Positions 8,468-17,147 of a DNA stretch of 64,000 nucleotides are shown here, piece after piece. The number at the start of each line of letters is the position of its first letter. The first letter of the stretch is position 1. The notes beneath the pieces were generated by a model. That model searched no databases. It saw only the letters and a list, made by a program, of their open reading frames with translations, and was not told the origin of the DNA. The DNA comes from Clostridia bacterium. Its GTDB lineage: Bacteria; Bacillota; Clostridia; UBA1381; UBA9506. The DNA is taken from the NCBI GenBank assembly GCA_017415145.1, contig JAFQJE010000010.1, forward strand, positions 29,829-93,828, written 5' to 3'. The position numbers were made by a program, and so were the translations under genes.

Positions 8468-9664
8468 ATGCATGCTTACGAAATTTTTAAAGATTTAGCA
8501 ATTATTTTAACCGCCGCAAAGCTGATGGGATTATTGGCCAGAAAATGTAAAGTTCCACAGGTTGTAGGCGAAATTTTAGCAGGACTTCTTATAGGTCCCA
8601 GTGTGTTAGGTTTAATTGAGCAAACCGACTTTTTGTCATATATGGCTGAAATCGGCGTAATACTTATTATGTTTTCAGCAGGTCTTGAAACAAACCTTCG
8701 TGATATGATAAAAACGGGACCTTTTGCCTGTGCAGTTGCCGTATGTGGTGTTTTTGTTCCCTTACTTTTCGGAACACTTTTGTATATGGCATTTTACGGC
8801 ATTGCTGCTATAGGAAGTATACATTTTTACAAGGCCGTATTTATCGGCGTAATACTCACGGCAACATCAGTCGGTATTACAGTCAAAGCCCTGTCTGAGC
8901 TTGGAAAGTTAAAATCCGAATTAGGTACAGCTATTGTAAGTGCCGCAATTATAGATGATATCATTGGTATTATGGTCCTTACATTGGTAGTTGGTATAGG
9001 TGGAAACACGTCAGGCGGCACAGCAGAGATTTTAACTGTTTTAGTTAAAACACTTCTCTTCTTTGTTTTTGCTATTGTTGTAGGACTTATATTTTACAGA
9101 ATTTTTCAATGGCTTGACCAGGGACGTCACGTTCACACTCAGCGTATTCCTATTTTTGGTCTTGCACTTTGTATGGCACTTGCATACTCTGCTGAAAAAT
9201 TCTTTGGCGTAGCCGACGTAACAGGAGCATACCTTGCAGGTATCATTCTGTGTAATATCAGGGACGCCGAATATATTGACCGCAAAATGTCCGTAAGTTC
9301 ATATATGATGTTCGGTCCTGTGTTCTTTGCAGGTATAGGCTTAAAGACAAACATCGAAGGTATGACATGGATGATGTTTGCATTTTCTGTTTGCTTTGTA
9401 ATTGTAGCTTTAATATCTAAAATTGTCGGTTGCAGCGCAATATCAAAGCTCTGTGGCCACAATACCACGGACAGTTTAATCATCGGTGTAGGTATGATGA
9501 CACGCGGTGAAGTTGCCTTAATTGTCGCACAAAAGGGATTGTCTGTAGGGCTCTTAGACCCTCTTTACTTTACTCCTGTAATCATACTGATTGTGGTATC
9601 TTCCATATTAACGCCGATTATACTGAAAATACTATTTAATAAAAAGGAAAAGCTTGCTCATTGA
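8468..9664 (+). CDS. CPA2-type cation:proton antiporter (Kef/NapA-like)
   Basis: A 398-residue membrane protein of 11-13 helices that matches the Na+/H+ exchanger (CPA2) core. It has KVPQVVGEILAGLLIGPSVLG near the N-terminus, the conserved TATSVGITVKAL stretch and AAIIDDIIGIMVL, whose adjacent aspartates are the expected ion-binding pair. It ends right after the membrane domain and lacks the C-terminal RCK/TrkA domain of Kef channels, so it is more likely a simple antiporter of the NapA type. It is cotranscribed with the MATE gene upstream. The terminator hairpin overlaps its TGA stop. Confidence 0.9.
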   Translation: MHAYEIFKDLAIILTAAKLMGLLARKCKVPQVVGEILAGLLIGPSVLGLIEQTDFLSYMAEIGVILIMFSAGLETNLRDMIKTGPFACAVAVCGVFVPLLFGTLLYMAFYGIAAIGSIHFYKAVFIGVILTATSVGITVKALSELGKLKSELGTAIVSAAIIDDIIGIMVLTLVVGIGGNTSGGTAEILTVLVKTLLFFVFAIVVGLIFYRIFQWLDQGRHVHTQRIPIFGLALCMALAYSAEKFFGVADVTGAYLAGIILCNIRDAEYIDRKMSVSSYMMFGPVFFAGIGLKTNIEGMTWMMFAFSVCFVIVALISKIVGCSAISKLCGHNTTDSLIIGVGMMTRGEVALIVAQKGLSVGLLDPLYFTPVIILIVVSSILTPIILKILFNKKEKLAH

Positions 9665-9677
9665 GCAGGCTTTTTTA
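9650..9677 (+). terminator. Terminator of MATE-antiporter operon
   Basis: Hairpin AGCTTGCTC / GAGCAGGCT with a 3-nt loop and one G-U pair, followed by six T residues. The antiporter's TGA stop lies inside the hairpin. Confidence 0.75.
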
Positions 9678-9694
9678 GTGTAAAATTAAAACAC

Positions 9695-9724
9695 TTGACA
9701 GATTGCGACTTTTTATGATAAAAT
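9695..9724 (+). promoter_or_regulatory. Sigma-A promoter of veg
   Basis: -35 TTGACA, 18-bp spacer, -10 TAAAAT, about 50 bp upstream of the GTG start. The strong elements fit the highly expressed veg genes of other Firmicutes. Confidence 0.6.
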
Positions 9725-9777
9725 TGTTGTTGGTATTAATTTGGGTTATTGAAATTAATATGAAGAAGGTGTTAGTC

Positions 9778-10047
9778 GTGATTAACAAAGGCGATATCTC
9801 CCGTGTAAAAACTATGATTGAGGAAAATATAGGAAACCGTGTAAAAATAACTGTTAAAAAAGGTCGCAAGCGTGTCACTATACGTTACGGCACTATAAAA
9901 GCGGTTTACCCTCACACTTTTAATGTATTATTGGAAAACATTTCAGCATTTGCAGAAACTCAGCGAGCAGTTTCTTTAAACTACTCTGATGTATTGACCG
10001 GTCAGTTATCTCTGCTTTTGACCGAAACCAATATTCCCATCGAATAA
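9778..10047 (+). CDS. veg: Veg-family protein
   Basis: An 89-residue protein of the Veg family (DUF1021), small basic beta-rich proteins conserved in Firmicutes and linked in Bacillus subtilis to biofilm matrix expression and spore outgrowth. The pattern ISRVKTMIEENIGNRVKI, then KKGRKRVTIRYGTIKAVYPHTF, then SLNYSDVLTG fits the family order and length (about 86 aa). The GTG start follows AGAAGGTG at good spacing; an ATG six codons upstream has no clear SD. It is monocistronic, with its own promoter and strong terminator. Confidence 0.82.
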   Translation: MINKGDISRVKTMIEENIGNRVKITVKKGRKRVTIRYGTIKAVYPHTFNVLLENISAFAETQRAVSLNYSDVLTGQLSLLLTETNIPIE

Positions 10048-10052
10048 AATCG

Positions 10053-10080
10053 CCGCAGCGTCTTCGCTGCGGTACTTTTT
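10053..10080 (+). terminator. Terminator of veg
   Basis: Perfect 8-bp GC-rich stem CCGCAGCG / CGCTGCGG with a TCTT loop, followed by TACTTTTTTG. Confidence 0.9.
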
Positions 10081-10143
10081 TGCTCATTTTTGCTATTTTT
10101 TGCTCTGGGCGGTTAATTTATCTTGTTTTTGGCAAAAAAGATG

Positions 10144-10172
10144 TTGACTAATATACTTTCTAATGTTAAGAT
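10144..10172 (+). promoter_or_regulatory. Sigma-A promoter of fused ligase gene
   Basis: -35 TTGACT, 17-bp spacer, -10 TAAGAT, about 40 bp upstream of the start codon. Confidence 0.5.
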
Positions 10173-10211
10173 GTATCTTACGAAGATTATAATTATGGAG
10201 TGATTTGTATA

Positions 10212-12734
10212 ATGAAAATTGCATTTTCAACCGTCGGTTGCCCTGAGTGGTCCTGGACCGACATCTACATTATGGCGAAAGACTTGGGCTTTAACGGCAT
10301 CGAGCTACGCGGTCTTGAAAATGAAATGAATCTTTTGCGTGCACGTCCCTTTACCGATGCACAGATAGATAAAACAGTAAATAAGCTTAAAGAGCTAAAC
10401 ATCAGCATTTCCTGTCTTGCCTCATCATGCTTTTTAGGCGGAACAGGCGATGAAGATGAGGCTTTAAAGGAAGGCTTTGATTACATAGAATTAGCGTCTA
10501 AAATAGACTGTAAATATATAAGAATCTTGGGTGACAGAAATCCTGACCCAAAAGAACCAATAGATGACGAACGTGTAGTAAGACTTCTCAACAGACTTGC
10601 CCCAAAAGCTGCTGAAAAAGACGTTTACCTTTTAGTAGAAACATCAGGTGTTTACTCTGATACTAAACGTCTTGCAAAAATCATAGAAGAAGTAAATAAC
10701 CCTTATGTTGCAGTTTTGTGGGACATTCATCACCCTTACAGATTTATGAACGAGCCACCTGCTACTACATACGAAAATGTAGGTAAATTTGTCAAGTACA
10801 TTCATATCAAGGATTCCGTTATGGAAAACGGAGCTGTTCAGTATAAAATTTTAGGCGACGGTGATATTCCTGTTACAGAAACACTTGATTTGTTAAGAAT
10901 TTCAGGCTATGATGGCTACGTTTCTTTAGAATGGGTTAAGCGTTGGAACAGAACGTTGACCGATGCTGCCGTTGTATTCCCTGCTTTTGTAAACTTTATG
11001 TCAGATTATCTGATAGGTGCACCGAATAAGCTCTACGACAGCATTGCAGGTACAGGCAAATATCCCTGGCCCAAACAACATTTAATTGACTGCACTTTCC
11101 CTGATGTTTTAGACAGAATCTGCAGAGAGTTTCCTGACCAGTATGCTTTCCGCTACACAGAGCTTGACTACACAAGAACATACACTGAGTTCCGTGACGA
11201 TGTTGAACATTTCGCACGCACACTTATTGCTATGGGTGTAAAAAAAGGTGACCATGTTGCAATCTGGGCAACAAATGTTCCTGCCTGGTACATTACTTTC
11301 TGGGCAACAGTTACAATCGGTGCAGTTTTAGTTACTGTAAATACAGCTTATAAAATTCACGAAGCAGAATATCTCTTGCGTCAGTCTGATACTCATACAT
11401 TGGTCATGGTTGACAGCTGCAAGGACTCTGATTATGTTGAGATTATAAAGACACTTTGTCCTGAGCTGGAAACATGTGCTCCAGGGGAATTAAAATCCAA
11501 AAAGCTCCCCTGTTTAAAGAACATCATCACTGTTGATTCCAAGCAGGATGGTTGCTTCTCATGGGAAGAAGCATGGGCGCTTGCTGACTCAGTCAACCCT
11601 GATGAAGTGACAAAAATGCGTGAAAAAGTAAATATGCACGACGTGTGTAATATGCAGTATACATCAGGAACAACAGGTTTCCCCAAAGGTGTTATGCTCA
11701 CACACTACAACGTTGTAAACAACGGCAAAGCCATCGGTGACTGTATGGATTTATCTACCGCAGACCGCATGATGATACAAGTTCCCATGTTCCACTGCTT
11801 TGGCATGGTACTTGCTATGACGGCATCTGTAACTCATGGTACTACAATGTCACCTATGCCGGCATTTTCACCCAGAAAGTCACTCACTTGTATTAACAAG
11901 GAAAAAATTACAGCCTTCCACGGCGTGCCCACAATGTTTATAGCGCTCCTCGGTCACGACGACTTTGACAAGACTGATTTTTCATATATGAGAACAGGTA
12001 TTATGGCGGGTTCTCCCTGTCCCATCAAAGTTATGGAAGACGTTATCAATAAGATGAATATGAGTCAGATTTGTATCACTTACGGTCAGACAGAAGCATC
12101 TCCAGCGTGTACCATGAGCTGGACAGACGACGACATTGAAACACGTGTAAATACTGTAGGTCGCGCAATATACGGCGTTAAATGTAAGATTGTTGACCCT
12201 GAAACAGGCGAGGATTTACCTGATAACGTTGACGGCGAATTTGTAGCTAAGGGTTACAATATTATGAAGGGTTATTACAAAATGCCCGAAGCAACAGAAG
12301 CTGCAATTGATGAAAACGGTTGGCTCCACACAGGAGATTTAGCCCGCAGACTTCCCGACGGAAACTACAAAATAACAGGTCGCATCAAGGATATGATCAT
12401 TCGTGGTGGCGAAAATATCTACCCCAAGGAAATTGAGGACTTTATATATACTCACGATAAAGTACAGGATGTACAGGTAATAGGTGTACCTTCTGAGGCT
12501 TACGGCGAAGAAATTATGGCATGTGTTATCTTAAAACCCGGTGAAACCTCTTCTGAAGAAGAAATCAAGCAGTACGTTTTAGACCATATGGCAAAGCATA
12601 AAGTACCAAGTTATGTTGCATTTGTTGATGAATTCCCAATGAATGCAGCAGGAAAAATATTAAAATACAAAATGCGTGAATGGGCAGTAGATTTACTGAA
12701 CTTGCAGAAGGCTAACGCAATCGAAACTGCATAA
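10212..12734 (+). CDS. Fusion: xylose-isomerase-like TIM barrel + acyl-CoA synthetase
   Basis: An 840-residue two-domain protein. Residues 1-270 form a sugar-phosphate isomerase/epimerase-type TIM barrel (AP-endonuclease-2 superfamily). All four expected metal ligands are in place: Glu in LLVETSG (about 143), Asp in VLWDIHHPY (about 171), His in YIHIKDS (about 198) and Glu in VSLEWVKRW (about 240). Residues about 290-840 are a complete acyl-CoA synthetase of the adenylate-forming superfamily, with P-loop YTSGTTGFPKG (about 482), TYGQTEASP, GWLHTGDLA, GRIKDMIIRGGENIYP and the C-terminal catalytic Lys in AAGKILK. The ligase would activate a carboxylate to its CoA thioester. The barrel could isomerise or cleave a related hydroxy- or keto-acid, but that is inference. 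Start ATG follows a GGAG SD (an in-frame GTG four codons upstream is possible). It is a single-gene unit. The frame is continuous across the junction, so this is not a read-through of two genes. Confidence 0.9.
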   Translation: MKIAFSTVGCPEWSWTDIYIMAKDLGFNGIELRGLENEMNLLRARPFTDAQIDKTVNKLKELNISISCLASSCFLGGTGDEDEALKEGFDYIELASKIDCKYIRILGDRNPDPKEPIDDERVVRLLNRLAPKAAEKDVYLLVETSGVYSDTKRLAKIIEEVNNPYVAVLWDIHHPYRFMNEPPATTYENVGKFVKYIHIKDSVMENGAVQYKILGDGDIPVTETLDLLRISGYDGYVSLEWVKRWNRTLTDAAVVFPAFVNFMSDYLIGAPNKLYDSIAGTGKYPWPKQHLIDCTFPDVLDRICREFPDQYAFRYTELDYTRTYTEFRDDVEHFARTLIAMGVKKGDHVAIWATNVPAWYITFWATVTIGAVLVTVNTAYKIHEAEYLLRQSDTHTLVMVDSCKDSDYVEIIKTLCPELETCAPGELKSKKLPCLKNIITVDSKQDGCFSWEEAWALADSVNPDEVTKMREKVNMHDVCNMQYTSGTTGFPKGVMLTHYNVVNNGKAIGDCMDLSTADRMMIQVPMFHCFGMVLAMTASVTHGTTMSPMPAFSPRKSLTCINKEKITAFHGVPTMFIALLGHDDFDKTDFSYMRTGIMAGSPCPIKVMEDVINKMNMSQICITYGQTEASPACTMSWTDDDIETRVNTVGRAIYGVKCKIVDPETGEDLPDNVDGEFVAKGYNIMKGYYKMPEATEAAIDENGWLHTGDLARRLPDGNYKITGRIKDMIIRGGENIYPKEIEDFIYTHDKVQDVQVIGVPSEAYGEEIMACVILKPGETSSEEEIKQYVLDHMAKHKVPSYVAFVDEFPMNAAGKILKYKMREWAVDLLNLQKANAIETA

Positions 12735-12737
12735 TAA

Positions 12738-12762
12738 AAGCGGATGGCTAGGCCATCCGCTT
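12738..12762. terminator. Bidirectional terminator (ligase fusion / ClC)
   Basis: Perfect 11-bp stem AAGCGGATGGC / GCCATCCGCTT with a 3-nt loop between two convergent genes. AATTTTTTAA follows on the plus strand and TTTATTATG on the minus strand. Confidence 0.85.
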
Positions 12763-12768
12763 AATTTT

Positions 12769-13998
12769 TTAATATGCTATTTTTGAACCTTCTATTTTTT
12801 GACTTTTATAAATACTGAAATTGCCCGACATCATAAAGCTGACGCTACATGCAAGAGCATAAATCAGTATACCATTTGTTCCAAACACTTCAAGCGCCAA
12901 TGCCACTGATGCAAAGGGGCAATTTACAACACCACAGAACAGAGCTACAAAACCAACAGATGCGGCAAAGGATGCATCCATTCCCAAAAGAGGTGCAACT
13001 GCACAACCAAAGGTTGCACCGATAAACAGTGTGGGAACAATTTCGCCACCCTTAAAACCTGCTGCAATGGTTATGGCAGTAAATATAATTTTTAGAGCAA
13101 ATGCCCACGGAACAACATCGCCCTTCATGGCATTTTCTATCATGTGCATACCTGCACCGTTATAATCTGTTGTTCTGAGTATTATAGTAAGACCGACAAC
13201 AATTAAAGCTCCTACTATTGTACGCACATATTGGTTTCTGAAAAATTTGTGCATATATAGTGAAGCATTTTTAATCGCTACACAAAACAATATACTTACA
13301 ACCGCACAAAGAACAGAAAGAAATATTACTTTTACTATAAGCTCAGGTGTTGTCCCGGGGAAATTGACCGCATATCTTACTCCGTGGGTTCCAAAAAACA
13401 CCGATATTTCATATGCAACCAGCGAAGATACTATACAAGGTAGGAAACCACAATGACGCACATACCCTACTCTTATAACCTCAAGAGCAAAAATCGCAGC
13501 AGTCAGAGGTGCTCCAAACATTGCAGAAAAAAAGCTGCTCATACCCACCATTACAATAATATGTCTGTCAGATTTTGAAAGATTAAACATTTTTCCTATG
13601 TTATACCCAAGACTTCCACCTAATTGCAGTGCTGCACCCTCACGACCAACAGATGCACCAAAAAGATGGGAAATCAACGTGCTTACAAAAATCAGTGGAG
13701 AAAGGGTAAACGGCACCCTCTCATCAGTTTCAACCGCATCTAAAACACGGTTTGTATTAAGCTTTCCTTTATCCTTAAATGGGTGATACAAAACAGTTAT
13801 TAGGAATCCTGCAACCGGCAGTAATAATATCAGCCACAAATTATTTTCACGTGTTTTTGTGGCAATATCTAAGCACTTGTGAAACAAAGCACCGATAATT
13901 CCTCCTATAACTCCCATAAGGCTGGCAAGTAACAACCATTTTATAAAAGGTTTTATGTATTCTAATATACTTAGTGTAACATACTTTATTTTGCCCAA
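12769..13998 (-). CDS. ClC-family chloride channel/transporter
   Basis: A 409-residue polytopic membrane protein of the voltage-gated chloride channel family. The selectivity motifs are recognisable but slightly altered: GASVGREGAALQLG (classical GREGP, here with Ala) and KGGEIVPTLFIGATFG (the GxFxP element, here GGEIVP). Members are Cl-/H+ antiporters or channels, and some bacterial ones carry fluoride or nitrate, so the altered filter leaves the ion uncertain. No CBS domains follow. The start is a TTG placed 6 nt after GAGGAGG; an earlier in-frame TTG lies inside that SD. It is monocistronic, with its own sigma-A promoter. Confidence 0.9.
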   Translation of the reverse strand: MGKIKYVTLSILEYIKPFIKWLLLASLMGVIGGIIGALFHKCLDIATKTRENNLWLILLLPVAGFLITVLYHPFKDKGKLNTNRVLDAVETDERVPFTLSPLIFVSTLISHLFGASVGREGAALQLGGSLGYNIGKMFNLSKSDRHIIVMVGMSSFFSAMFGAPLTAAIFALEVIRVGYVRHCGFLPCIVSSLVAYEISVFFGTHGVRYAVNFPGTTPELIVKVIFLSVLCAVVSILFCVAIKNASLYMHKFFRNQYVRTIVGALIVVGLTIILRTTDYNGAGMHMIENAMKGDVVPWAFALKIIFTAITIAAGFKGGEIVPTLFIGATFGCAVAPLLGMDASFAASVGFVALFCGVVNCPFASVALALEVFGTNGILIYALACSVSFMMSGNFSIYKSQKIEGSKIAY

Positions 13999-14029
13999 GG
14001 TTATCCTCCTCAAAGCTGATTTTTACAAT

Positions 14030-14058
14030 ATTTTAACATATATTTTAACAGTTTTCAA
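14030..14058 (-). promoter_or_regulatory. Sigma-A promoter of ClC gene
   Basis: Leftward -35 TTGAAA, 17-bp spacer, -10 TAAAAT. It lies immediately downstream of the spoIVB terminator. Confidence 0.55.
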
Positions 14059-14060
14059 GA

Positions 14061-14090
14061 GCAAAAGAAAAGAGGAGCAAAGCCCCTCTT
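14061..14090 (-). terminator. Terminator of spoIVB
   Basis: On the minus strand, a 9-bp stem AAGAGGGGC / GCTCCTCTT (one G-U pair) with a TTT loop, followed by TTCTTTTGC. The hairpin abuts the stop codon. Confidence 0.75.
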
Positions 14091-15272
14091 TCATTTTGTA
14101 TTCTCTAACATATTTTCAATAAATATTCCATAGCCACGTGCCGGGTCATTTACAAAAACATGAGTTACAGCCCCCACAATTTTACCGTTTTGCAATATCG
14201 GGCTACCTGACATCCCTTGTACAATACCCCCGGTAATATTTAATAGTTTTTCATCAATAATTTTAACTATCATATTTTTATCATCGGGGGCATATCGCAT
14301 GATTTTTTGAATTTCGATATCAAAACTTTCTACCTTCTCCCCGCTTACATTTGCCAATATCTGAGCCTTTCCTGTTTTGACTTCGGATTTAGAAGCAACA
14401 GGTCTTTCCTCTCCTGATACCAAATCATAGTCAGGCAACAATTTACCGTAAATCCCCTGATTGGTGTTTTTTACTATTATACCACAATCCTGCCCTTGTG
14501 CATCAAATACACCATATAACTCACCGGGGCTTCCCCGACTGCCCTTTTTAACTCCCACAATTTCAGCTTCGGTTATGCTTCCCTTATCTACAGGCATAAG
14601 TTCTCCTGTATCCACATCGGTTATAGGGTGACCCAGTGCGGCATACTTGCCGCTATCATTATCAACAAAAGTTACAGTGCCAATTCCTGCCGTACTGTCT
14701 CTTACCCATATCCCTAGCTTATATCCGCTATCTGTTTTAACAGGTTTAATCTGCTTTGTTTCTTCTCTTTTATTCCTTGATATCATAAGATTAAGTTCTC
14801 TGCCACTCGACTTTTCCACAATATCTGCAAATTGCTCTACCGTATGAAGTTCTACTCCGTCTACGGCAATTATTATGTCACCATTTTTTATATCCAAGGT
14901 TTTTGCCTGATTTATTTTTCTGCCGTCTGTATCTTCTACCTCTTGCGTTCCCACACATATCAGACCCTTGGTAAACATTTTTATTCCCACCGCTTTACCA
15001 CCGGGTATCAAGCTCCTCTCAGGCTCTACGTTTACAGTTACCTCTTTTACAGGAATAACACCAAAAAGCTTTACCGTAGCATCATAATCTCCATAGGTTT
15101 CCACTGCATTTGAAGCCTCAAGCGTATATGCAAAACCTTTTGGTATTTCTACCTGTTGACCATGGTAAACGCGAATTTCCTTAGGAAAATAAACATCACA
15201 TTCTACAAAAAGTGCAGTAGCACTAACAATCAGGAGAATGAAAAATGCTCCCACTCTTTTTTTTATATTCAA
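14091..15272 (-). CDS. spoIVB: SpoIVB peptidase (S55)
   Basis: A 393-residue sporulation signalling protease. It has an N-terminal membrane anchor (about 6-24), a PDZ domain (about 95-180, with GDIIIAVDGVELHTVEQF) and the S55 serine-peptidase domain with His in AALGHPITDVDTG (about 215) and the nucleophile in GMSGSPILQNGK (about 355-357). In Bacillus, forespore-made SpoIVB enters the intermembrane space and cleaves SpoIVFA, releasing pro-sigma-K processing. Length fits the family (about 400-430). The TTG start follows AAAGGAG; an ATG seven codons upstream has no SD of its own. It sits downstream of a PdaA-type deacetylase, which suggests shared late-sporulation expression. A hairpin-forming repeat (15288-15311) lies in its short leader. 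Confidence 0.93.
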   Translation of the reverse strand: MNIKKRVGAFFILLIVSATALFVECDVYFPKEIRVYHGQQVEIPKGFAYTLEASNAVETYGDYDATVKLFGVIPVKEVTVNVEPERSLIPGGKAVGIKMFTKGLICVGTQEVEDTDGRKINQAKTLDIKNGDIIIAVDGVELHTVEQFADIVEKSSGRELNLMISRNKREETKQIKPVKTDSGYKLGIWVRDSTAGIGTVTFVDNDSGKYAALGHPITDVDTGELMPVDKGSITEAEIVGVKKGSRGSPGELYGVFDAQGQDCGIIVKNTNQGIYGKLLPDYDLVSGEERPVASKSEVKTGKAQILANVSGEKVESFDIEIQKIMRYAPDDKNMIVKIIDEKLLNITGGIVQGMSGSPILQNGKIVGAVTHVFVNDPARGYGIFIENMLENTK

Positions 15273-15331
15273 TTTATCACTCCTTTCGGTCATACATTTT
15301 TAGTATTGACCGAATGATAAATTTTACTTTA

Positions 15332-16144
15332 TTAATTTACAGAAAAATTTTCCAAAGATTTAAATGTGTATCCCTGTGATTTCAAATCCTTGATAACCTT
15401 ATCTAAAACATCTGCATTATCCTTTGACACCGCATGCAGCAAAAGAATTGCCCCGTCGTGTACTCCGTCCATAATTTGATTATAGGCATATCCTGTACCT
15501 TTTTGATTGTTTACCTGCCAATCGCAATAGGCAAAGCTCCAGAAAACGTTTGTGTATCCCATATCAGATGTTATCTTTAGAGTTCGCTCAGAGTATTCTC
15601 CCATAGGCGGACGAAAAAATGTCATTTTCTTTCCGGTTAAATCAAAATAACTTTGTGAAAGATTTTCCAGTTCTTTTTTTATCTCTTCATCACTCACATC
15701 TGGCATACTTGGGTGATTTACAGTATGATTTCCCACAATATGACCTTCGTCGGTCATTCTTTTTATTAATTCCTGTTCTTTTTTAATATATGGACCTGTA
15801 ACAAAAAAAGCCGCAGGAACCTTATTCTCCTTTAAAATATCTAAAATTTTTCCAGTATATCCGTTCTCATACCCTTCATCAAAAGTAAGATATAGTGTCT
15901 TTTCCTCATCACTTTTGTAAATACCTCCGTATTTTTTTAGCATTTTAATCGTAGCTGAGGGAATTTCAGGTGGTGCATTTTTGTTTTTCTTTAAGCCCCA
16001 TCCGTATTTCTGATTTGATATTCCCTCTGTTTTAATTGTTGGTACAGCGTTGTCTATTTCCGTAATTTCATTTTTGAAAACACTTTTATCTCCACAACCT
16101 GAAAGTATAAATACAACTAAGATAACTAAAATGATCTTTTTCAT
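15332..16144 (-). CDS. PdaA-type polysaccharide deacetylase, lipoprotein
   Basis: A 270-residue NodB-fold deacetylase with a lipoprotein signal (lipobox LSGC, Cys at 17). The segment YGWGLKKN just before the catalytic domain is characteristic of the PdaA / delta-lactam biosynthetic de-N-acetylase family, which removes the N-acetyl group from muramic acid to form muramic-delta-lactam in spore cortex. Motifs: TFDEGYENG (NodB motif 1, Glu in place of the second Asp as in PdaA), GNHTVNHPSMP (motif 2), FRPPMGEYS (motif 3) and LLLHAVS (motif 5). The start is set by GGAGGATGCC just before this ATG. It precedes spoIVB on the same strand with a 59-bp gap, which suits a cortex role during sporulation. 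Confidence 0.88.
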   Translation of the reverse strand: MKKIILVILVVFILSGCGDKSVFKNEITEIDNAVPTIKTEGISNQKYGWGLKKNKNAPPEIPSATIKMLKKYGGIYKSDEEKTLYLTFDEGYENGYTGKILDILKENKVPAAFFVTGPYIKKEQELIKRMTDEGHIVGNHTVNHPSMPDVSDEEIKKELENLSQSYFDLTGKKMTFFRPPMGEYSERTLKITSDMGYTNVFWSFAYCDWQVNNQKGTGYAYNQIMDGVHDGAILLLHAVSKDNADVLDKVIKDLKSQGYTFKSLENFSVN

Positions 16145-16207
16145 GGCATCCTCCATTTGTTTTTTTATATTATATTTAAAAATTTTTTAAATAATTATCT
16201 TTTTTTA

Positions 16208-16236
16208 ATTGTTATGTAACAATTATAGTTTATAAT
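16208..16236 (+). promoter_or_regulatory. Promoter with palindromic operator-like site
   Basis: -35 TTGTTA (16209-16214), 16-bp spacer, -10 TATAAT (16231-16236). A palindrome ATTGTTA-TG-TAACAAT (16208-16223) covers the -35 element. The half-sites recall Rex (TTGTKAA) but the spacing is 4 bp shorter than a Rex box, so the regulator is unknown. Confidence 0.5.
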
Positions 16237-16274
16237 AGTTTACATGACGAAGTTTACGAAGGAGTGAAAATGAA

Positions 16275-17120
16275 ATGCGTATAAAAATCAACGGCAGGCG
16301 TTATAGCTTTACACCAAATAAAAATACAATATATGTAGCGGGTGCACTTGTGGTTTTTATTCTTTTAGGCTTTTTACTTCATTCCTGCAACGGTTGGTCA
16401 ATTCGGGGTGCAAAATACGAAGATGTCTTACTGGAATATCCTGTAAAGCAGGTACGTCCCTGCATTGCACCTGACGGGACACCTACTGCTGATTACTTCA
16501 CCATTTATCCTCCCAAGGATGGGGACAAGGTAATTTACCTTACCTTTGACGATGGTCCGTCTGCTAATGTAACACCTAAGATACTGGACGTTTTAAAGAA
16601 ATACAGAGTGAAGGCAACCTTCTTTGTATTAGGACACTTAGTAGATAAAAATCCCGAAGTAATTGAAAGAATGGCCAAAGAAGGTCACGCTATAGCTAAT
16701 CACACATACACTCACGATTATGATTACATTTACAGTAGTCCTGAGGCCTTGCTTGAAGAGATAAACAGAACTAAAGATGCCATAACGAACGCCGGTGGCG
16801 GTAATGCATATGCAGACGTCATACGTTTCCCCGGAGGCGCTTTCCGTGATGAACGTGCTGAGTACAAACAAATGCTTATCGAGAATGACATTCCTTACGC
16901 TAACTGGAACTGTATGACAGGGGATTCTGAAACGAAAACACCCATAGCATCAGACCTTATATCACGTGCAAAGCGTTCATCTAAAAATGTCAAGGGAACA
17001 TCTCTTGTAATGCTAATGCATGATGCAGGTGCCAAGCAGGCATCAGTTGATGCTCTTCCCTCGATTATTGAATATTTTAAAGGTGAGGGATACAGATTTG
17101 ACGTGATAAAACGAAAATAA
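16275..17120 (+). CDS. NodB-domain peptidoglycan deacetylase, membrane-anchored
   Basis: A 281-residue protein with one N-terminal membrane helix (about 20-38) and an extracellular NodB domain. All catalytic motifs are present: TFDDGPSANVTP (catalytic and metal Asp), NHTYTHDYDY (two metal-binding His), RFPGGAF and LVMLMHDAG. It is probably a metal-dependent N-acetylglucosamine or N-acetylmuramic acid deacetylase acting on the wall, which often gives lysozyme resistance. It is transcribed divergently from the PdaA-type lipoprotein. The ATG sits 10 nt after GGAG, and a four-codon out-of-frame ATG (16269) lies between, which might lower its translation. Confidence 0.9.
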   Translation: MRIKINGRRYSFTPNKNTIYVAGALVVFILLGFLLHSCNGWSIRGAKYEDVLLEYPVKQVRPCIAPDGTPTADYFTIYPPKDGDKVIYLTFDDGPSANVTPKILDVLKKYRVKATFFVLGHLVDKNPEVIERMAKEGHAIANHTYTHDYDYIYSSPEALLEEINRTKDAITNAGGGNAYADVIRFPGGAFRDERAEYKQMLIENDIPYANWNCMTGDSETKTPIASDLISRAKRSSKNVKGTSLVMLMHDAGAKQASVDALPSIIEYFKGEGYRFDVIKRK

Positions 17121-17146
17121 AAAACGCCCCGAAGGGCGTTTTTTGT
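17121..17146. terminator. Bidirectional terminator
   Basis: Stem AAAACGCCC / GGGCGTTTT with a CGAA loop, followed by further T residues. It separates the convergent deacetylase and cysteine-rich genes. Confidence 0.88.
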
Positions 17147-17147
17147 T

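Noticed and set aside
16269..16283. Four-codon ATG frame overlapping the start of the NodB gene
   Set aside because: Too short to be a gene; mentioned only as a possible influence on initiation.
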